Shown piece after piece: positions 41,197-50,430 of a DNA stretch of 64,000 bases. The notes beneath the pieces were generated by a model. That model saw only the letters and a program-made list of their open reading frames with translations. It was not told the DNA's origin and did not search any database. A program made the translations under genes and the position numbers. The DNA comes from Candidatus Leptovillus affinis. Lineage in GTDB: Bacteria > Chloroflexota > Anaerolineae > Promineifilales > Promineifilaceae. The stretch is from the NCBI GenBank assembly GCA_016705235.1, contig JADIYP010000001.1:310001-374000 (forward strand). The letters run 5' to 3'. Numbering within the stretch: position 1 is the first letter of the stretch; each line of letters begins with the position of its first letter.

Positions 41197-41229
41197 AGAC
41201 CCGAAGGGTTTGCAAAACCCTTCGGGTCT
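41197..41229 (+). terminator. AGACCCGAAGGGTTT hairpin terminator
   Basis: Perfect 15-bp stem AGACCCGAAGGGTTT with its complement around a 3-nt loop, between the SDR stop and nnr. It belongs to the same dispersed family as the hairpins at 34290, 52301 and 53765 but has a CCGAAGG core instead of CCCAAGG. Confidence 0.7.
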
Positions 41230-41259
41230 GATTACAAATAAACGTCAAAAGAGGTTGTT

Positions 41260-42876
41260 ATGCTCAAAGTCTTTACCGTTGCCGAAATGGTCGCCGCCGA
41301 AAAGGCCGCCGCTGCCTCCGGAGCCACAACCTACGCCCAAATGATGGAAACGGCCGGCAAAGCCGTCGCCGATGCCATCATAGAGCGGTATCCGGTGGGC
41401 GGACGCAGCGTACTGGTGCTGGTTGGACCGGGCAACAATGGCGGCGACGGGCTGGTAGCCGGTCGCTATCTGGCCGAAGCAGGGGCGAACGTCGCCTTTT
41501 ACCTCACCAAAGCCCGCAATCCCGACCAAGACGAAAACTTTGCCAAAATCCTGGCGCTGGGCTTGTTTGCCGTAGAAGCCAGCTTCGACCAGCGCTACCG
41601 CGTTTTGCGCACCCGCCTCGCCATCACCGACCTATTGATCGACGCTCTGTTGGGAACCGGCGTGACCCGTCCCATTGGCGGCGAACTGGCCAAGCTCATG
41701 CAGCAAGCAGCCAGTGGTCTGGCCGCTCGCCGCGCTGATCTGGCCCCTGAGGTTACGAATTTAACGGCCGTAACCCAATCCCCGCCTAAAAAAGAACACA
41801 CCCCCTCTCCCCGCGTACCGCTGATCGCCGTCGACTGCCCCAGCGGCCTGAACTGCGACACCGGCGCGCTGGACCCGCTGGCCCTGCCCGCCGATCTCAC
41901 CGTCACCTTTGCCGGACCAAAACGCGGCCACTTCATCTTCCCCGGCGCGGCGGCTTGCGGCGAACTGGTAATCGCCGACATTGCCATCCCGCCAGACCTG
42001 GAGGCGGTGGCCGGGGTGGCCGTCCAGGTGATGACCGGGAATGATGCGCGGGGTTTGCTGCCGGAACGGCCGTTGGCCGGCCACAAAGGCACATTTGGCA
42101 CGGCGCTCATCGCCGCCGGGTCTTACCGCTACTGGGGCGCGCCCGCGCTGGCGGCCAAAGCCGCCTACCGCACCGGCACTGGCCTGGTCGCCCTGGCCGT
42201 GCCCGAAGCCATCCGCGCCACCATTGCCGGCCAACTCCCCGAAGCCACCTATCCGACCGTGCCGGACCGCCACATTTTGGGCCGCGACAGCGCGGCTGTG
42301 CTGTTGCAAACCCAGGCCAGCGCGTTGCTGATCGGGCCGGGCATGGATAACGCGGCTGAATTTGTGACGGCGCTGTTGTCTGAAAAACAATCGCTTCCTC
42401 CGCTGGTGGTAGACGCCGATGGCCTGAATATGCTGTCCCAAATGAGTGGTTGGCCGGAACTGCTGCCGCCCAACACCATCCTGACGCCGCACCCCGGCGA
42501 GATGGCTCGATTAACGGCCGTGCCGCTGGCCGCGTTAAAAGACATGGACCGCGCAGCGTTGGCGCGCGAAAAAGCGCAGGCGTGGGGGCATGTGGTTTTG
42601 TTAAAAGGAGCGTATACGGTGGTGGGGTCGCCAGACGGCCGTGTGACCATCATCCCCTTTGCCAACCCGGCCCTGGCAGTGGGCGGCAGCGGTGATGTAC
42701 TCAGCGGGGTGATTGTCGGGCTGCTGGCCCAGGGGTTGGAGCCATATTCCGCCGCCTGCCTGGGCGCGTATCTCCACGCCGCCGCCGCCGAACTTTACCC
42801 GGCCCAATCCGGCCTGCTGATGAGCGAACTGGCCGATTTGCTGCCAGACGTGATGGAAAGGCTGCGCTCCGCATAA
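41260..42876 (+). CDS. nnr: Bifunctional NAD(P)HX repair enzyme (epimerase plus dehydratase)
   Basis: 538 residues. N-terminal YjeF_N domain (1-about 215) with G-P-G-N-N-G-G-D-G-L-V-A-G-R and the catalytic Asp in A-V-D-C-P-S-G-L-N, responsible for epimerising damaged NAD(P)HX. C-terminal ribokinase-like dehydratase domain with H-K-G-T-F-G-T near 280, the conserved T-P-H-P-G-E-M-A-R, L-K-G-A-Y-T-V-V and G-S-G-D-V-L-S-G-V-I. AGAGG precedes the ATG. A stand-alone housekeeping gene. Confidence 0.95.
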   Translation: MLKVFTVAEMVAAEKAAAASGATTYAQMMETAGKAVADAIIERYPVGGRSVLVLVGPGNNGGDGLVAGRYLAEAGANVAFYLTKARNPDQDENFAKILALGLFAVEASFDQRYRVLRTRLAITDLLIDALLGTGVTRPIGGELAKLMQQAASGLAARRADLAPEVTNLTAVTQSPPKKEHTPSPRVPLIAVDCPSGLNCDTGALDPLALPADLTVTFAGPKRGHFIFPGAAACGELVIADIAIPPDLEAVAGVAVQVMTGNDARGLLPERPLAGHKGTFGTALIAAGSYRYWGAPALAAKAAYRTGTGLVALAVPEAIRATIAGQLPEATYPTVPDRHILGRDSAAVLLQTQASALLIGPGMDNAAEFVTALLSEKQSLPPLVVDADGLNMLSQMSGWPELLPPNTILTPHPGEMARLTAVPLAALKDMDRAALAREKAQAWGHVVLLKGAYTVVGSPDGRVTIIPFANPALAVGGSGDVLSGVIVGLLAQGLEPYSAACLGAYLHAAAAELYPAQSGLLMSELADLLPDVMERLRSA

Positions 42877-42984
42877 TCGGACGCCGAATGGTCTGCTTCA
42901 TGCCTGTCCAGCACGGTCATCGTGACGAATCGCTTGACAAGCGGCCGTCGAAATCTATAATTCCCCGAAATCTGCAAGGGCATT

Positions 42985-43243
42985 TGCCCCCCAACACGAT
43001 GACCGGGACGAGTAGCGGCTGAGTCTGTTCTAGAGAGCGCAGGGCCAATTGGCTGGAAGCCAGCGCAGCAAAGACAGTGGCAAAAACCCCCCGGGAGTGG
43101 TTTTCTGAACACAATGGGCTAGTAAGAAAATCCGGTTGGCTCCGTTAACGGCCGTTTTGAGAGCTATCAGCGACATGCTGTGCGCTAAATTTGGGTGGAA
43201 CCGCGAGCGCCATCGCCCCAATCTGGGCTTTGGCGCTTTTTTA
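42985..43243 (+). promoter_or_regulatory. T-box riboswitch leader of asd
   Basis: The T-box sequence GGGTGGAACCGCG at 43193-43205 is intact and overlaps the 5' arm of an intrinsic terminator: AGCGCCA (43206-43212) and TGGCGCT (43231-43237) with an inner GCCC/GGGC stem and a run of T. Upstream, GACGAGTAG near 43008, AGAGAGCGC near 43033 and the GGCTGGAAGCC distal loop fit Stem I. The specifier is not certain: GAACACAATG at 43107 would give ACA (Thr) right after the conserved GAAC. Uncharged tRNA would favour the antiterminator and switch on asd. The upstream part, 42877-42984, shows nothing distinct. Confidence 0.82.
43206..43242 (+). terminator. T-box controlled intrinsic terminator
   Basis: Two-part stem (AGCGCCA/TGGCGCT and GCCC/GGGC) followed by seven T in a row or nearly so. 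Mutually exclusive with the antiterminator that pairs through GTGGAACCGCG. Confidence 0.85.
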
Positions 43244-43319
43244 TTGACGATTGACGATTAGAGCGATTTTCAATCGCAAATCGCAAATCGCAAATCGTAA
43301 ATCCAAAATGGAGAAAGTG

Positions 43320-44369
43320 ATGAGTAACAAAATTCCTGTCGGTATTCTGGCGGCGACGGGTTCCGTCGGCCAACGGTTTGTCATGCATCTGGTGGACCAT
43401 CCCTGGTTTGAAATTACCGCGCTCACCGGCTCTGACCGCACGGTGGGACGGCCGTATGGCGAAGGCGTTAACTGGCTCTTAGACGGCGACCCACCGGAAC
43501 AGGTGGCCAACATGATTGTGCAGCCCACCGAGCCAAATCTGGAGCCAAAGGTGCTGTTTTCAGCTCTGCCCACGGCCGACGCGCGCGAATTGGAACCGAA
43601 ATTTGCCGCCGCCGGTTATGCCGTGCTGACCAACGCGTCGCCGTTTCGTATGGACCCTTACGTGCCGCTGCTGATTCCGGAGGTAAACCCGGACCATACC
43701 GGCATCATTCCCTACCAGCAAGAGGCTTATGGCTGGCCCGGTTACATTGTCGCCAATGCCAACTGCTCGACGACGAGCATTGTTTTGCCGCTGAAAATTT
43801 TGCATGAGGCGTATGGGGTGGAAACGGCCGTTGTCGTCACCATGCAGGCCATTTCCGGCGCTGGCTACCCCGGCGTCCCCTCGCTGGACATCATGGACAA
43901 CATCATCCCCTACATCGGCGGCGAGGATGGCAAATTGGAAACCGAGCCGCGCAAACTGTGCGGCAAATACGCAGACGGCAAATTTGAATTGGCCGACTTC
44001 AAAATCAGCGCCCAGGCCAACCGCGTGCCGGTGATTGATGGCCATCTGGGCAGCGTATCGGTTAAACTGCGGCAGCATGCCTCGCCAGAAGAGGTCATCG
44101 CCCTCTTCCAAAACTGGCAGCCGACACAGCTTTGCCAACAGCTCCCCACCATGCCCAAGCCCGTCCTCATCTATCGCCCTGAGCCGGATCGGCCGCAGCC
44201 GCGCAAAGACCGCGACGCCGGCAACGGACTGGCCTGGACGGTCGGCAAAGTACGAGAATGTCCGGTCAATACCGTGCGCTTCCTGGCCATCGCCCACAAC
44301 ACCTTGCGCGGCGCGGCCAGCGGCTCCGTGCTCAATGCCGAACTAATGCATTTGCAGGGCTTTTTTTAA
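43320..44369 (+). CDS. asd: Aspartate-semialdehyde dehydrogenase
   Basis: 349 residues from the ATG at 43320, which follows GGAGAAAGTG; the frame is open to 43251 but the extra residues come from an AAATCGC repeat tract. NADPH-binding G-I-L-A-A-T-G-S-V-G-Q near 8-18 and nucleophilic Cys149 in N-A-N-C-S-T-T-S, of the archaeal/fungal-type Asd group. Converts aspartyl phosphate to aspartate semialdehyde, branch point for Lys, Thr and Met. Its T-box leader suggests control by an amino acid of that family, tentatively threonine. Confidence 0.95.
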   Translation: MSNKIPVGILAATGSVGQRFVMHLVDHPWFEITALTGSDRTVGRPYGEGVNWLLDGDPPEQVANMIVQPTEPNLEPKVLFSALPTADARELEPKFAAAGYAVLTNASPFRMDPYVPLLIPEVNPDHTGIIPYQQEAYGWPGYIVANANCSTTSIVLPLKILHEAYGVETAVVVTMQAISGAGYPGVPSLDIMDNIIPYIGGEDGKLETEPRKLCGKYADGKFELADFKISAQANRVPVIDGHLGSVSVKLRQHASPEEVIALFQNWQPTQLCQQLPTMPKPVLIYRPEPDRPQPRKDRDAGNGLAWTVGKVRECPVNTVRFLAIAHNTLRGAASGSVLNAELMHLQGFF

Positions 44370-44791
44370 GGTCACTGCGGTTCTTTTGCATGTTTACTAA
44401 ATAATCCGGTAGTGTAAGGGCGACCCTTGTGGTCGCCCTCGTCTGGGCGGGTACAAGACCCGCCCCTACATTTGGCGATACCCCACGAAATCCTAAAGAC
44501 TCAATTTTCAATCTGCAATAGGAACGCGGATTAAATACCAGAACGGTGCAACCGCCCAGTTGATCGTAGGCTTGAAAATTAAACTGCCTGTGAAAGATTG
44601 GACCGATCTTCTCAGATTGGTCCAATCTGAACGTGTAAATTATTCAATTTTCGTTCCATAGTCATATAAATAGAAAGAATGGTGTGTGACTATCTATGCA
44701 GCTACTCTTGCGCACCGACTGTTTTTTATAGGCGACTCAGGCAAGATCAGTAGAGATTTAAATTTCGCAGGCCAATCTCTGATTAATCACC
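44370..44791. repeat. Intergenic region with a double hairpin
   Basis: Two adjacent hairpins: AGGGCGACC/GGTCGCCCT at 44417-44439 and GGGCGGGT/ACCCGCCC at 44445-44465. This is the REP-like GCGACC..GGGCGGGT repeat seen in many bacteria. The remaining about 320 bp up to the FHA gene contain no recognisable gene or promoter pair. Confidence 0.65.
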
Positions 44792-45784
44792 ATGTCTCTA
44801 GAAGTTTATTGCCATCGGTGTTATCGAAAAAATGACTCAGGTTCGGAATCCTGCGCTTTTTGCGGTACGCCACTCAACTATAAGAACACCCAAATCAGGA
44901 CAACGATCAATATCCCCATCGTCACAGAAATGCCGGGTGTTGACGCTTCCGATGGTGAACCGCACCTAAAAATCCCGTCTGGGGGCATCGGTTTTTCATT
45001 CGGGGAGCATGAACCAATCATTCGCCAATCGGCCGACAGCTTTATCTTAGGGCGCTATGGCCCTTCGTCGATTACATCTTCTGCGTTTGTCGATCTTATG
45101 AATTATGACGCTGCCAACCTGGGGGTTTCACGCAGTCATGCCCGAATTTCTTTTGTGGATAACGCCTTTGTTGTGGAAGATTTAGACAGCACGAATGGTT
45201 CCTGGCTCAACGACGTCAAGCTGACCTCAAGACAGAGCTACCCTTTGTATAACAACGACCGTTTGATGCTGGGGCGGCTGGTGATGTGGGTGCATTTGGG
45301 GGAACGGCCGTCAGCCAACAGCATCACCTTTTCCTTGCAAAACGAATCCTTACCCCTGATAGAAGGCCAACAAATTCTAACCCTGGCCGCCTTACAAACA
45401 GATATTTTGCCCTATCTGGCGGCGTTAGAGCGTTTGCAGCAAACATTAGATACGTGCGCGCAACGGCCGTCTACTCCCGCCGCCATCCTCTCCCTCACCG
45501 CCGACCCGGGTAACACAGTAACCATTCAGGCCAACGGGCTGGCCGAAGCCGCTGCGGCCATTCGCGCCCGCGTCTTGCCCTGGCGCAGTTTACGGCAACA
45601 CGTCATCGGTTCAGCGCCCAACACAATCGATCCCGCCATCTACCAAAGCGTCATACAACTGGCCGCAACTATCCTGCTCGACCACAATCCAGCGCTATCC
45701 CAGGATGAAAAATTCTCCGCCGTGGAAACTTTAACGCCCCAAATGCTCCTCATCGCCCTCAATCCCTTTACCCTCACGCTCTAA
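44792..45784 (+). CDS. Zinc-ribbon plus FHA domain protein
   Basis: 330 residues. N-terminal zinc ribbon C-H-R-C..C-A-F-C (residues 6-25), then an FHA domain about 80-170 with I-L-G-R, S-R-S-H-A-R-I and D-S-T-N-G-S-W-L-N, which binds phosphothreonine peptides. The C-terminal 150 residues are helical with no known motif. FHA proteins of this sort relay Ser/Thr kinase signals; no kinase is adjacent. No clear ribosome binding site. Confidence 0.9.
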   Translation: MSLEVYCHRCYRKNDSGSESCAFCGTPLNYKNTQIRTTINIPIVTEMPGVDASDGEPHLKIPSGGIGFSFGEHEPIIRQSADSFILGRYGPSSITSSAFVDLMNYDAANLGVSRSHARISFVDNAFVVEDLDSTNGSWLNDVKLTSRQSYPLYNNDRLMLGRLVMWVHLGERPSANSITFSLQNESLPLIEGQQILTLAALQTDILPYLAALERLQQTLDTCAQRPSTPAAILSLTADPGNTVTIQANGLAEAAAAIRARVLPWRSLRQHVIGSAPNTIDPAIYQSVIQLAATILLDHNPALSQDEKFSAVETLTPQMLLIALNPFTLTL

Positions 45785-45911
45785 TCCGCTGTAAGGCAGC
45801 GCCAGGCGATGGACTGGTTTTGTAACGGCCGTGCCCATCCTTTTTTAGGTCGTCGGCAAACAATTGGGTTAGAATTGGCCGGCGACAAAGCCATTAGAGG
45901 AGAAAACATCT

Positions 45912-46739
45912 ATGCTGGGCATCGACTGGCAAAACATTTTGGAATCCCAAGAAATTTTTCGCTATCTCTTGCTGCGACTGCTGCCGGCAATCATCGTCCT
46001 GCTGCTGGGGCGATGGTTTTCTCGACGCACCCGCCCTATCTTGCGCCGGGCGCTGCAGCGCACCGAACTGACACCCTCGCTCATCAATCTAACAGGCACC
46101 ATCGTCAATTACCTTATTCTCCTGGCAGCGTTTATCTTGGCTCTCTCATTTTTAGGCGCGCCAACGACAACCGTCGTGACGACCATCGGCATCGTGGTGG
46201 TTATTCTAGGCATCGCTCTCCAGGCATCCCTGAGCAATTTTGCTGCCACAGTGATCTTTTTGCTATTTAAGCCATTTGAACTTGGCGATCTGATCGAGAC
46301 GTGCGGCGTAATGGGGCGGGTACAAGAAATCCAATTGTTCAACACCGTCTTACTGGCAGCCAACAACAAGGTCCACACCCTGCCCAATTCCAAAATTCAA
46401 GACAATGGCGTCACCAATTATTCAACCAAGGACACACTGCGGGTGGATCTCGTCTTCAGCATCAGCTACAGTGATGATGTAGAAAAAGCGAAACAAGTGA
46501 TGGCAAACGTGCTGGCCGCCGACGGCCGTGTCCTGCCCGATCCGGAACCATTGATTTTTGTGCAAACATTGGGGGAGAGTAGTGTGGATGTAGCGGTACG
46601 GCCGTTCGTCCGCGGCGACGATTATTGGACTTTCATGTTCGATGTGGTCGGGCGCATGAAGCAGGCGCTGGAGGCGGCTGGCATCACCATTCCCTTCCCG
46701 CAGCGTGACGTCCATTTCAAAAACGAAGCAGAAAATTAG
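45912..46739 (+). CDS. Small-conductance mechanosensitive channel, MscS family
   Basis: 275 residues: three membrane helices, the pore helix with G-I-A-L-Q-A-S-L-S-N-F-A-A-T near 97-110, and the beta/alpha-beta cytoplasmic vestibule beginning P-F-E-L-G-D-L-I-E. The T-L-P-N-S-K-I motif of the family is present. Protects against osmotic downshift. GAGGAGAAAAC precedes the ATG. Confidence 0.93.
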   Translation: MLGIDWQNILESQEIFRYLLLRLLPAIIVLLLGRWFSRRTRPILRRALQRTELTPSLINLTGTIVNYLILLAAFILALSFLGAPTTTVVTTIGIVVVILGIALQASLSNFAATVIFLLFKPFELGDLIETCGVMGRVQEIQLFNTVLLAANNKVHTLPNSKIQDNGVTNYSTKDTLRVDLVFSISYSDDVEKAKQVMANVLAADGRVLPDPEPLIFVQTLGESSVDVAVRPFVRGDDYWTFMFDVVGRMKQALEAAGITIPFPQRDVHFKNEAEN

Positions 46740-46752
46740 TCGCTTTCAGGCG

Positions 46753-47523
46753 TCAGGCAGCCACCAATTGGTGGCTGGCAGTGAAAAACTGGCGGTAAGA
46801 CAACCAGGCAGCGGCCAGACCAGTCAACGCCGCCGCGCCAATCAACATATACATCACAATCATTTGCAGTTGCACCGCTTCCAAAGGCGACGCCCCGGCC
46901 AGGATCATGCCGGTCATCGCGCCGGGAAGTTGGATTAGCCCCACGGTTTTTGTGCTGTCCACGATGGGCATCATGCCGCTTTGCAGCGCCGTTTTCAGAT
47001 GAGGCCGCACCGCCTGCTGGCGCGTTGCTCCCAGAGCCAGCGCCGTCTCAATTTCCAACTGCCGCCCCTTGATTTCATCCTTCATCCGGCGCATCACCAG
47101 AGAACACACATTCATCGAATTGCCGATAACCATACCGGCGATGGGGATAATCTGTTGAGCTGAGAAGGTGAACACCCGCAGGCCAACCAATAACCCCAGC
47201 GTCAACGCCGCGCCAAAGGTGATGGCCAGCGCGGCGACGCGCGTGGCGTGGGGCGTGCCCTCGCCGCGTTTGCCGGAAGTATAGCTGGCGATACTCGTCA
47301 TCACCGCCAAAATAAGCAAAATCGCCGCCGGATTATCGGCGGCAAAGATGAGGTTGAGGGCGTAACCAATGAGCGTCAGTTGGATGAAGGCGCGTACAAC
47401 AGCGACCAACATCTGTTTTTCTAAATCGAGGTGCTGCCAGCGGGAAACGCCCGCAGCCAACACAACCAAAAACAATGCCGCCAAAATACGCGGCAGTTCG
47501 CTGAGCAGGGTCGTACCGGTCAT
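46753..47523 (-). CDS. fetB: ABC exporter permease, FetB/UPF0014 family
   Basis: 256 residues, seven or so membrane helices, with the R-x-F-I-Q-L-T-L-I-G motif near 44 and G-M-V-I-G-N-S-M-N, the UPF0014 signature. Together with FetA it forms an iron or other metal/peroxide-stress exporter in E. coli; whether iron is the substrate here is not shown. The ATG overlaps the fetA stop by 4 bp (ATGA). Confidence 0.9.
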   Translation of the reverse strand: MTGTTLLSELPRILAALFLVVLAAGVSRWQHLDLEKQMLVAVVRAFIQLTLIGYALNLIFAADNPAAILLILAVMTSIASYTSGKRGEGTPHATRVAALAITFGAALTLGLLVGLRVFTFSAQQIIPIAGMVIGNSMNVCSLVMRRMKDEIKGRQLEIETALALGATRQQAVRPHLKTALQSGMMPIVDSTKTVGLIQLPGAMTGMILAGASPLEAVQLQMIVMYMLIGAAALTGLAAAWLSYRQFFTASHQLVAA

Positions 47524-48257
47524 GATCTTGCGCCTCCCAGTTCGCCGGCGGCGAACACGGCCGTTAAATGCTGGCTGCCCGGTCGAAACAAATGGTCAGG
47601 TGTGCCTTCGTCTTCGATACGGCCGTTTACCAGCAAATACACCCGGTCCGCCACCCGCCGCGCCTGTTCCGGATCATGCGTCACCCACAGCACCGTCAAC
47701 CCCAACGATTGGCGCAATTTAAGCATCGTGGATTCTACGTTGCGCGTAGCCGCCGGGTCCAACGCGCTCGTTGGCTCGTCTAACAGCATGGCCGCCGGAC
47801 CGGTGGCCAGCGCCCGCGCCAAAGCCACTCGCTGCGCCTGCCCGCCAGACAGCTCCTGGCTGTCTCGCGCGGTCAGTTCTTCTGGCAAATCGGCCAGGGC
47901 CAACAACCGCACAATCTCGGCCGAAGGCACTATCTGCCCTTGCAGGCCAGGTCCATAGGCGATGTTGTCGGCTACGGTTCCAGGGAACAGGGCCACCTGC
48001 TGAAACACCATGCCCACCCGGCGGCGCAAAGCCAACACATCCATCGCCGTCACATCCTGCCCATCCAGGTAGATGGTTTGGGGCGGTGGCTCCGTAAGGC
48101 GATTCAAGCAGCGCAGCAGGCTGCTTTTGCCGCCGCCGCTTGGCCCCAGCAAGCACACAATTTCGCCAGGATCCACGTAAAAAGAAACATCGTCCAGCAC
48201 CGGCTGCCCATGCCGGTTGAGCGAAAAATGGACTATATCAAACCGAGGTGATGTCAC
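47520..48257 (-). CDS. fetA: ABC exporter ATPase, FetA-like
   Basis: 245 residues with Walker A G-P-S-G-G-G-K-S-S, signature L-S-G-G-Q-A-Q-R-V-A-L-A-R, Walker B M-L-L-D-E-P-T-S-A-L-D-P and switch V-T-H-D-P-E-Q-A. Starts at a GTG that immediately follows the TGA of the carboxylase gene, with GGAGGCG just inside that gene as ribosome binding site, so it is co-transcribed with mccA. Paired with FetB. Confidence 0.88.
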   Translation of the reverse strand: MTSPRFDIVHFSLNRHGQPVLDDVSFYVDPGEIVCLLGPSGGGKSSLLRCLNRLTEPPPQTIYLDGQDVTAMDVLALRRRVGMVFQQVALFPGTVADNIAYGPGLQGQIVPSAEIVRLLALADLPEELTARDSQELSGGQAQRVALARALATGPAAMLLDEPTSALDPAATRNVESTMLKLRQSLGLTVLWVTHDPEQARRVADRVYLLVNGRIEDEGTPDHLFRPGSQHLTAVFAAGELGGARS

Positions 48258-50237
48258 TCACGCCTCCGTCCCGCTCCCGATCTTTAATAACTGCGCGTCA
48301 GCTTCCACTGTATCGCCGGGCTGAAAATAAATCGCCTCGACAATGCCGTCGGCGGCGGTGCGGATGGTGTGTTCCATTTTCATCGCTTCCAACTTCATCA
48401 GCGGCTGCCCTTCGACCACCCGGTCGCCCACCTGCACCAACACGGCCAACACCGAGCCGGGCATGGGCGCGCGCAGCGAACCGCCCGCCTCCGCCGACGG
48501 CCGTGGCTTGGGCAGCAGCGGCACAATCTCCAAAACCACCACGCCGGTTGGCGTGTGCGCCCAGGCGTGAGTGGGTGTAAGAACCAGAGCGAGTGTTTGA
48601 CGACGGCCGTTCACCGTCAGCGTCAGCGCGTTGTCCGCAAATGCCCCATGGACCAGGTCATAAACCGCCAGCGGATTGTCGGCCGCGATGGTGGCCTGAA
48701 ATCCACCGGCGCGTCTCGCCGCCGGAAAAAGCTGCACCTCCATCGTTTCGCCATTCATGGCAAAGCGGTAACGCTGGGCGGCGTTGGGGTTATTGCGCCA
48801 GTAGCCTGTGCTGGTGGCCGGCTGGGGTTGGCGGCTGGCCTGCGCCACGGCCGTCGCCAGCAGCGCCAAATCCACATCGCCGGTGGGCGGCTGCCATTCG
48901 GGCAGGTGTTGGCCAATGAAACCGGTGTGCAGGTCGCCGGATTGGAAGGCCGGGTGGCGCAAAATGTCTTGCAAGAAGGTCAGGTTCGTGGTCAGCCCCA
49001 GCAGAGTGGTTGTTTGCAAAGCGCGCAGGAGGCGGCGCACGGCCGTTGCCCGGTCTTCACCATGCGCAATCACCTTCGCCAGCATCGGGTCATAATGGAT
49101 AGACACAGTATCCTGCGGCTGCAGGCCGCTGTCCACGCGCACGCCGTCGCCGCCCGGCTCGCGCCAGAGCAAAATGTCGCCCGTCACCGGCAAAAAGTCG
49201 TTGGCTGGGTTCTCGGCATATACCCGCGCCTCGATGGCGTGACCGCGCAGGACAATCTGTTCCTGGGCCAGCGGCAGCGGTTGGCCTTCGGCCACCTTAA
49301 TCTGCCATTCGACCAAATCCACGCCTGTGACCATTTCCGTGACCGGATGCTCCACTTGCAGGCGGGTGTTCATTTCCAAGAAATAATAATTGCCGTCGGC
49401 GTCCAGCAGCATTTCCACTGTGCCGGCATTGGTGTAATGGACGGCTTGCGCGGCGGCCACGGCCGTTGCGCCCATCGCTGCCCGCAGTTCCGGCGTCAGC
49501 GCCGGAGAGGGCGTTTCCTCAATCACCTTTTGATGGCGGCGCTGGATGGAACATTCCCGCTCGCCCAGATGGATCACCTGGCCGTGGGTGTCGCCTATCA
49601 CCTGAAATTCAATGTGGCGCGGCCGGACGAGCAGCTTTTCCAGCAGCAGTTCACCCGAACCAAAAGCCTGCTGCGCCTCGCGCCGCGCCGAGGCCAGCGC
49701 CTCGACGAGGTGGGCCGGGTCGGTTACGGCGCGCATGCCTTTGCCGCCGCCGCCGGCGGCCGCTTTGACCATCAATGGATAACCGATACGCGCTGCTTCT
49801 TGTTGGAAACGGCCGTCAGACTGATCTGCGCCGCTGTAACCCGGCACTGTAGGCACGCCAACCGCCGCCGCCAGCTCTTTGGCCGCCCGCTTGTTGCCCA
49901 TGGCGGCCATCGCCGCCGGAGTTGGGCCGATAAATATCAGTCCAGCGTCGATGACGGCCTGAGCAAATGCCTCATTCTCGGCCAAAAAGCCAAAGCCGGG
50001 GTGAATGGCCTCGGCGTCGGCGCGTTGGGCGGCCGCGATGATTTTATCCATCGCCAGATAAGAGTCGCCCACGGGCGACGGGCCGATGTGGATGGCTTCG
50101 TCGGCCAATAAGACATGGCGCGCCTGCGTATCGGCGTCGGAAAAGACGGCAACGGTGCGGATGCCCATGCTGCGGCAGGTGCGAATGATGCGACAAGCAA
50201 TTTCGCCGCGATTGGCGATGAGGATAGAAGTAATCAT
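48258..50237 (-). CDS. Acyl-CoA carboxylase alpha subunit: biotin carboxylase plus biotin carrier
   Basis: 659 residues. Biotin carboxylase N-domain starts I-A-N-R-G-E-I-A-C-R-I-I-R; the ATP-grasp region has K-A-A-A-G-G-G-G-K-G-M-R and E-M-N-T-R-L-Q-V-E-H-P-V-T-E. The C-terminus is a biotinyl domain with Lys620 in E-A-M-K-M-E-H as the carrier site. Biotin carboxylase and carrier on one chain, with the matching carboxyltransferase at 57264 in a leucine-pathway context, points to 3-methylcrotonyl-CoA carboxylase (MccA), though propionyl- or acetyl-CoA carboxylase cannot be excluded. GGGGGAACTGCC precedes the ATG. Confidence 0.9.
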   Translation of the reverse strand: MITSILIANRGEIACRIIRTCRSMGIRTVAVFSDADTQARHVLLADEAIHIGPSPVGDSYLAMDKIIAAAQRADAEAIHPGFGFLAENEAFAQAVIDAGLIFIGPTPAAMAAMGNKRAAKELAAAVGVPTVPGYSGADQSDGRFQQEAARIGYPLMVKAAAGGGGKGMRAVTDPAHLVEALASARREAQQAFGSGELLLEKLLVRPRHIEFQVIGDTHGQVIHLGERECSIQRRHQKVIEETPSPALTPELRAAMGATAVAAAQAVHYTNAGTVEMLLDADGNYYFLEMNTRLQVEHPVTEMVTGVDLVEWQIKVAEGQPLPLAQEQIVLRGHAIEARVYAENPANDFLPVTGDILLWREPGGDGVRVDSGLQPQDTVSIHYDPMLAKVIAHGEDRATAVRRLLRALQTTTLLGLTTNLTFLQDILRHPAFQSGDLHTGFIGQHLPEWQPPTGDVDLALLATAVAQASRQPQPATSTGYWRNNPNAAQRYRFAMNGETMEVQLFPAARRAGGFQATIAADNPLAVYDLVHGAFADNALTLTVNGRRQTLALVLTPTHAWAHTPTGVVVLEIVPLLPKPRPSAEAGGSLRAPMPGSVLAVLVQVGDRVVEGQPLMKLEAMKMEHTIRTAADGIVEAIYFQPGDTVEADAQLLKIGSGTEA

Positions 50238-50273
50238 GGCAGTTCCCCCAAGATAGAGATTGGAGATTGGAGA

Positions 50274-50381
50274 CTAGCAGTCTGTCGGAGAACCGCTTTT
50301 GTAGCCGGGGTATCCTTACCCCGCCTCTGGAAGCCGCGGTAAGAAACCGCGGCTACGGGTACTTTTCCGACAAACTGCTAG
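50274..50381. mobile_element. CTAGCAG-bounded palindromic element, copy 2 (inverted)
   Basis: 108 bp, the reverse complement of the element at 10332-10440 with few differences, ending CTGCTAG at 50375-50381. It lies between the carboxylase start and the APH-like gene. The flanks contain AGA on both sides, which is too short to prove a target duplication. Confidence 0.72.
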
Positions 50382-50430
50382 AGACTGGAGACGGCAAATT
50401 ACCAGTCTCCAGTCTCTGGTCTTTAAACTT

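Noticed and set aside
43272..43305. AAATCGC short tandem repeats before asd taken as a CRISPR or operator
   Set aside because: Four 7-bp units only, directly upstream of the ribosome binding site; more likely slippage or a translation leader feature.
48369..50111. 580-codon open frame on the plus strand
   Set aside because: Antisense to the biotin carboxylase gene whose motifs are unambiguous; His/Arg/Gln-rich translation typical of a shadow frame.
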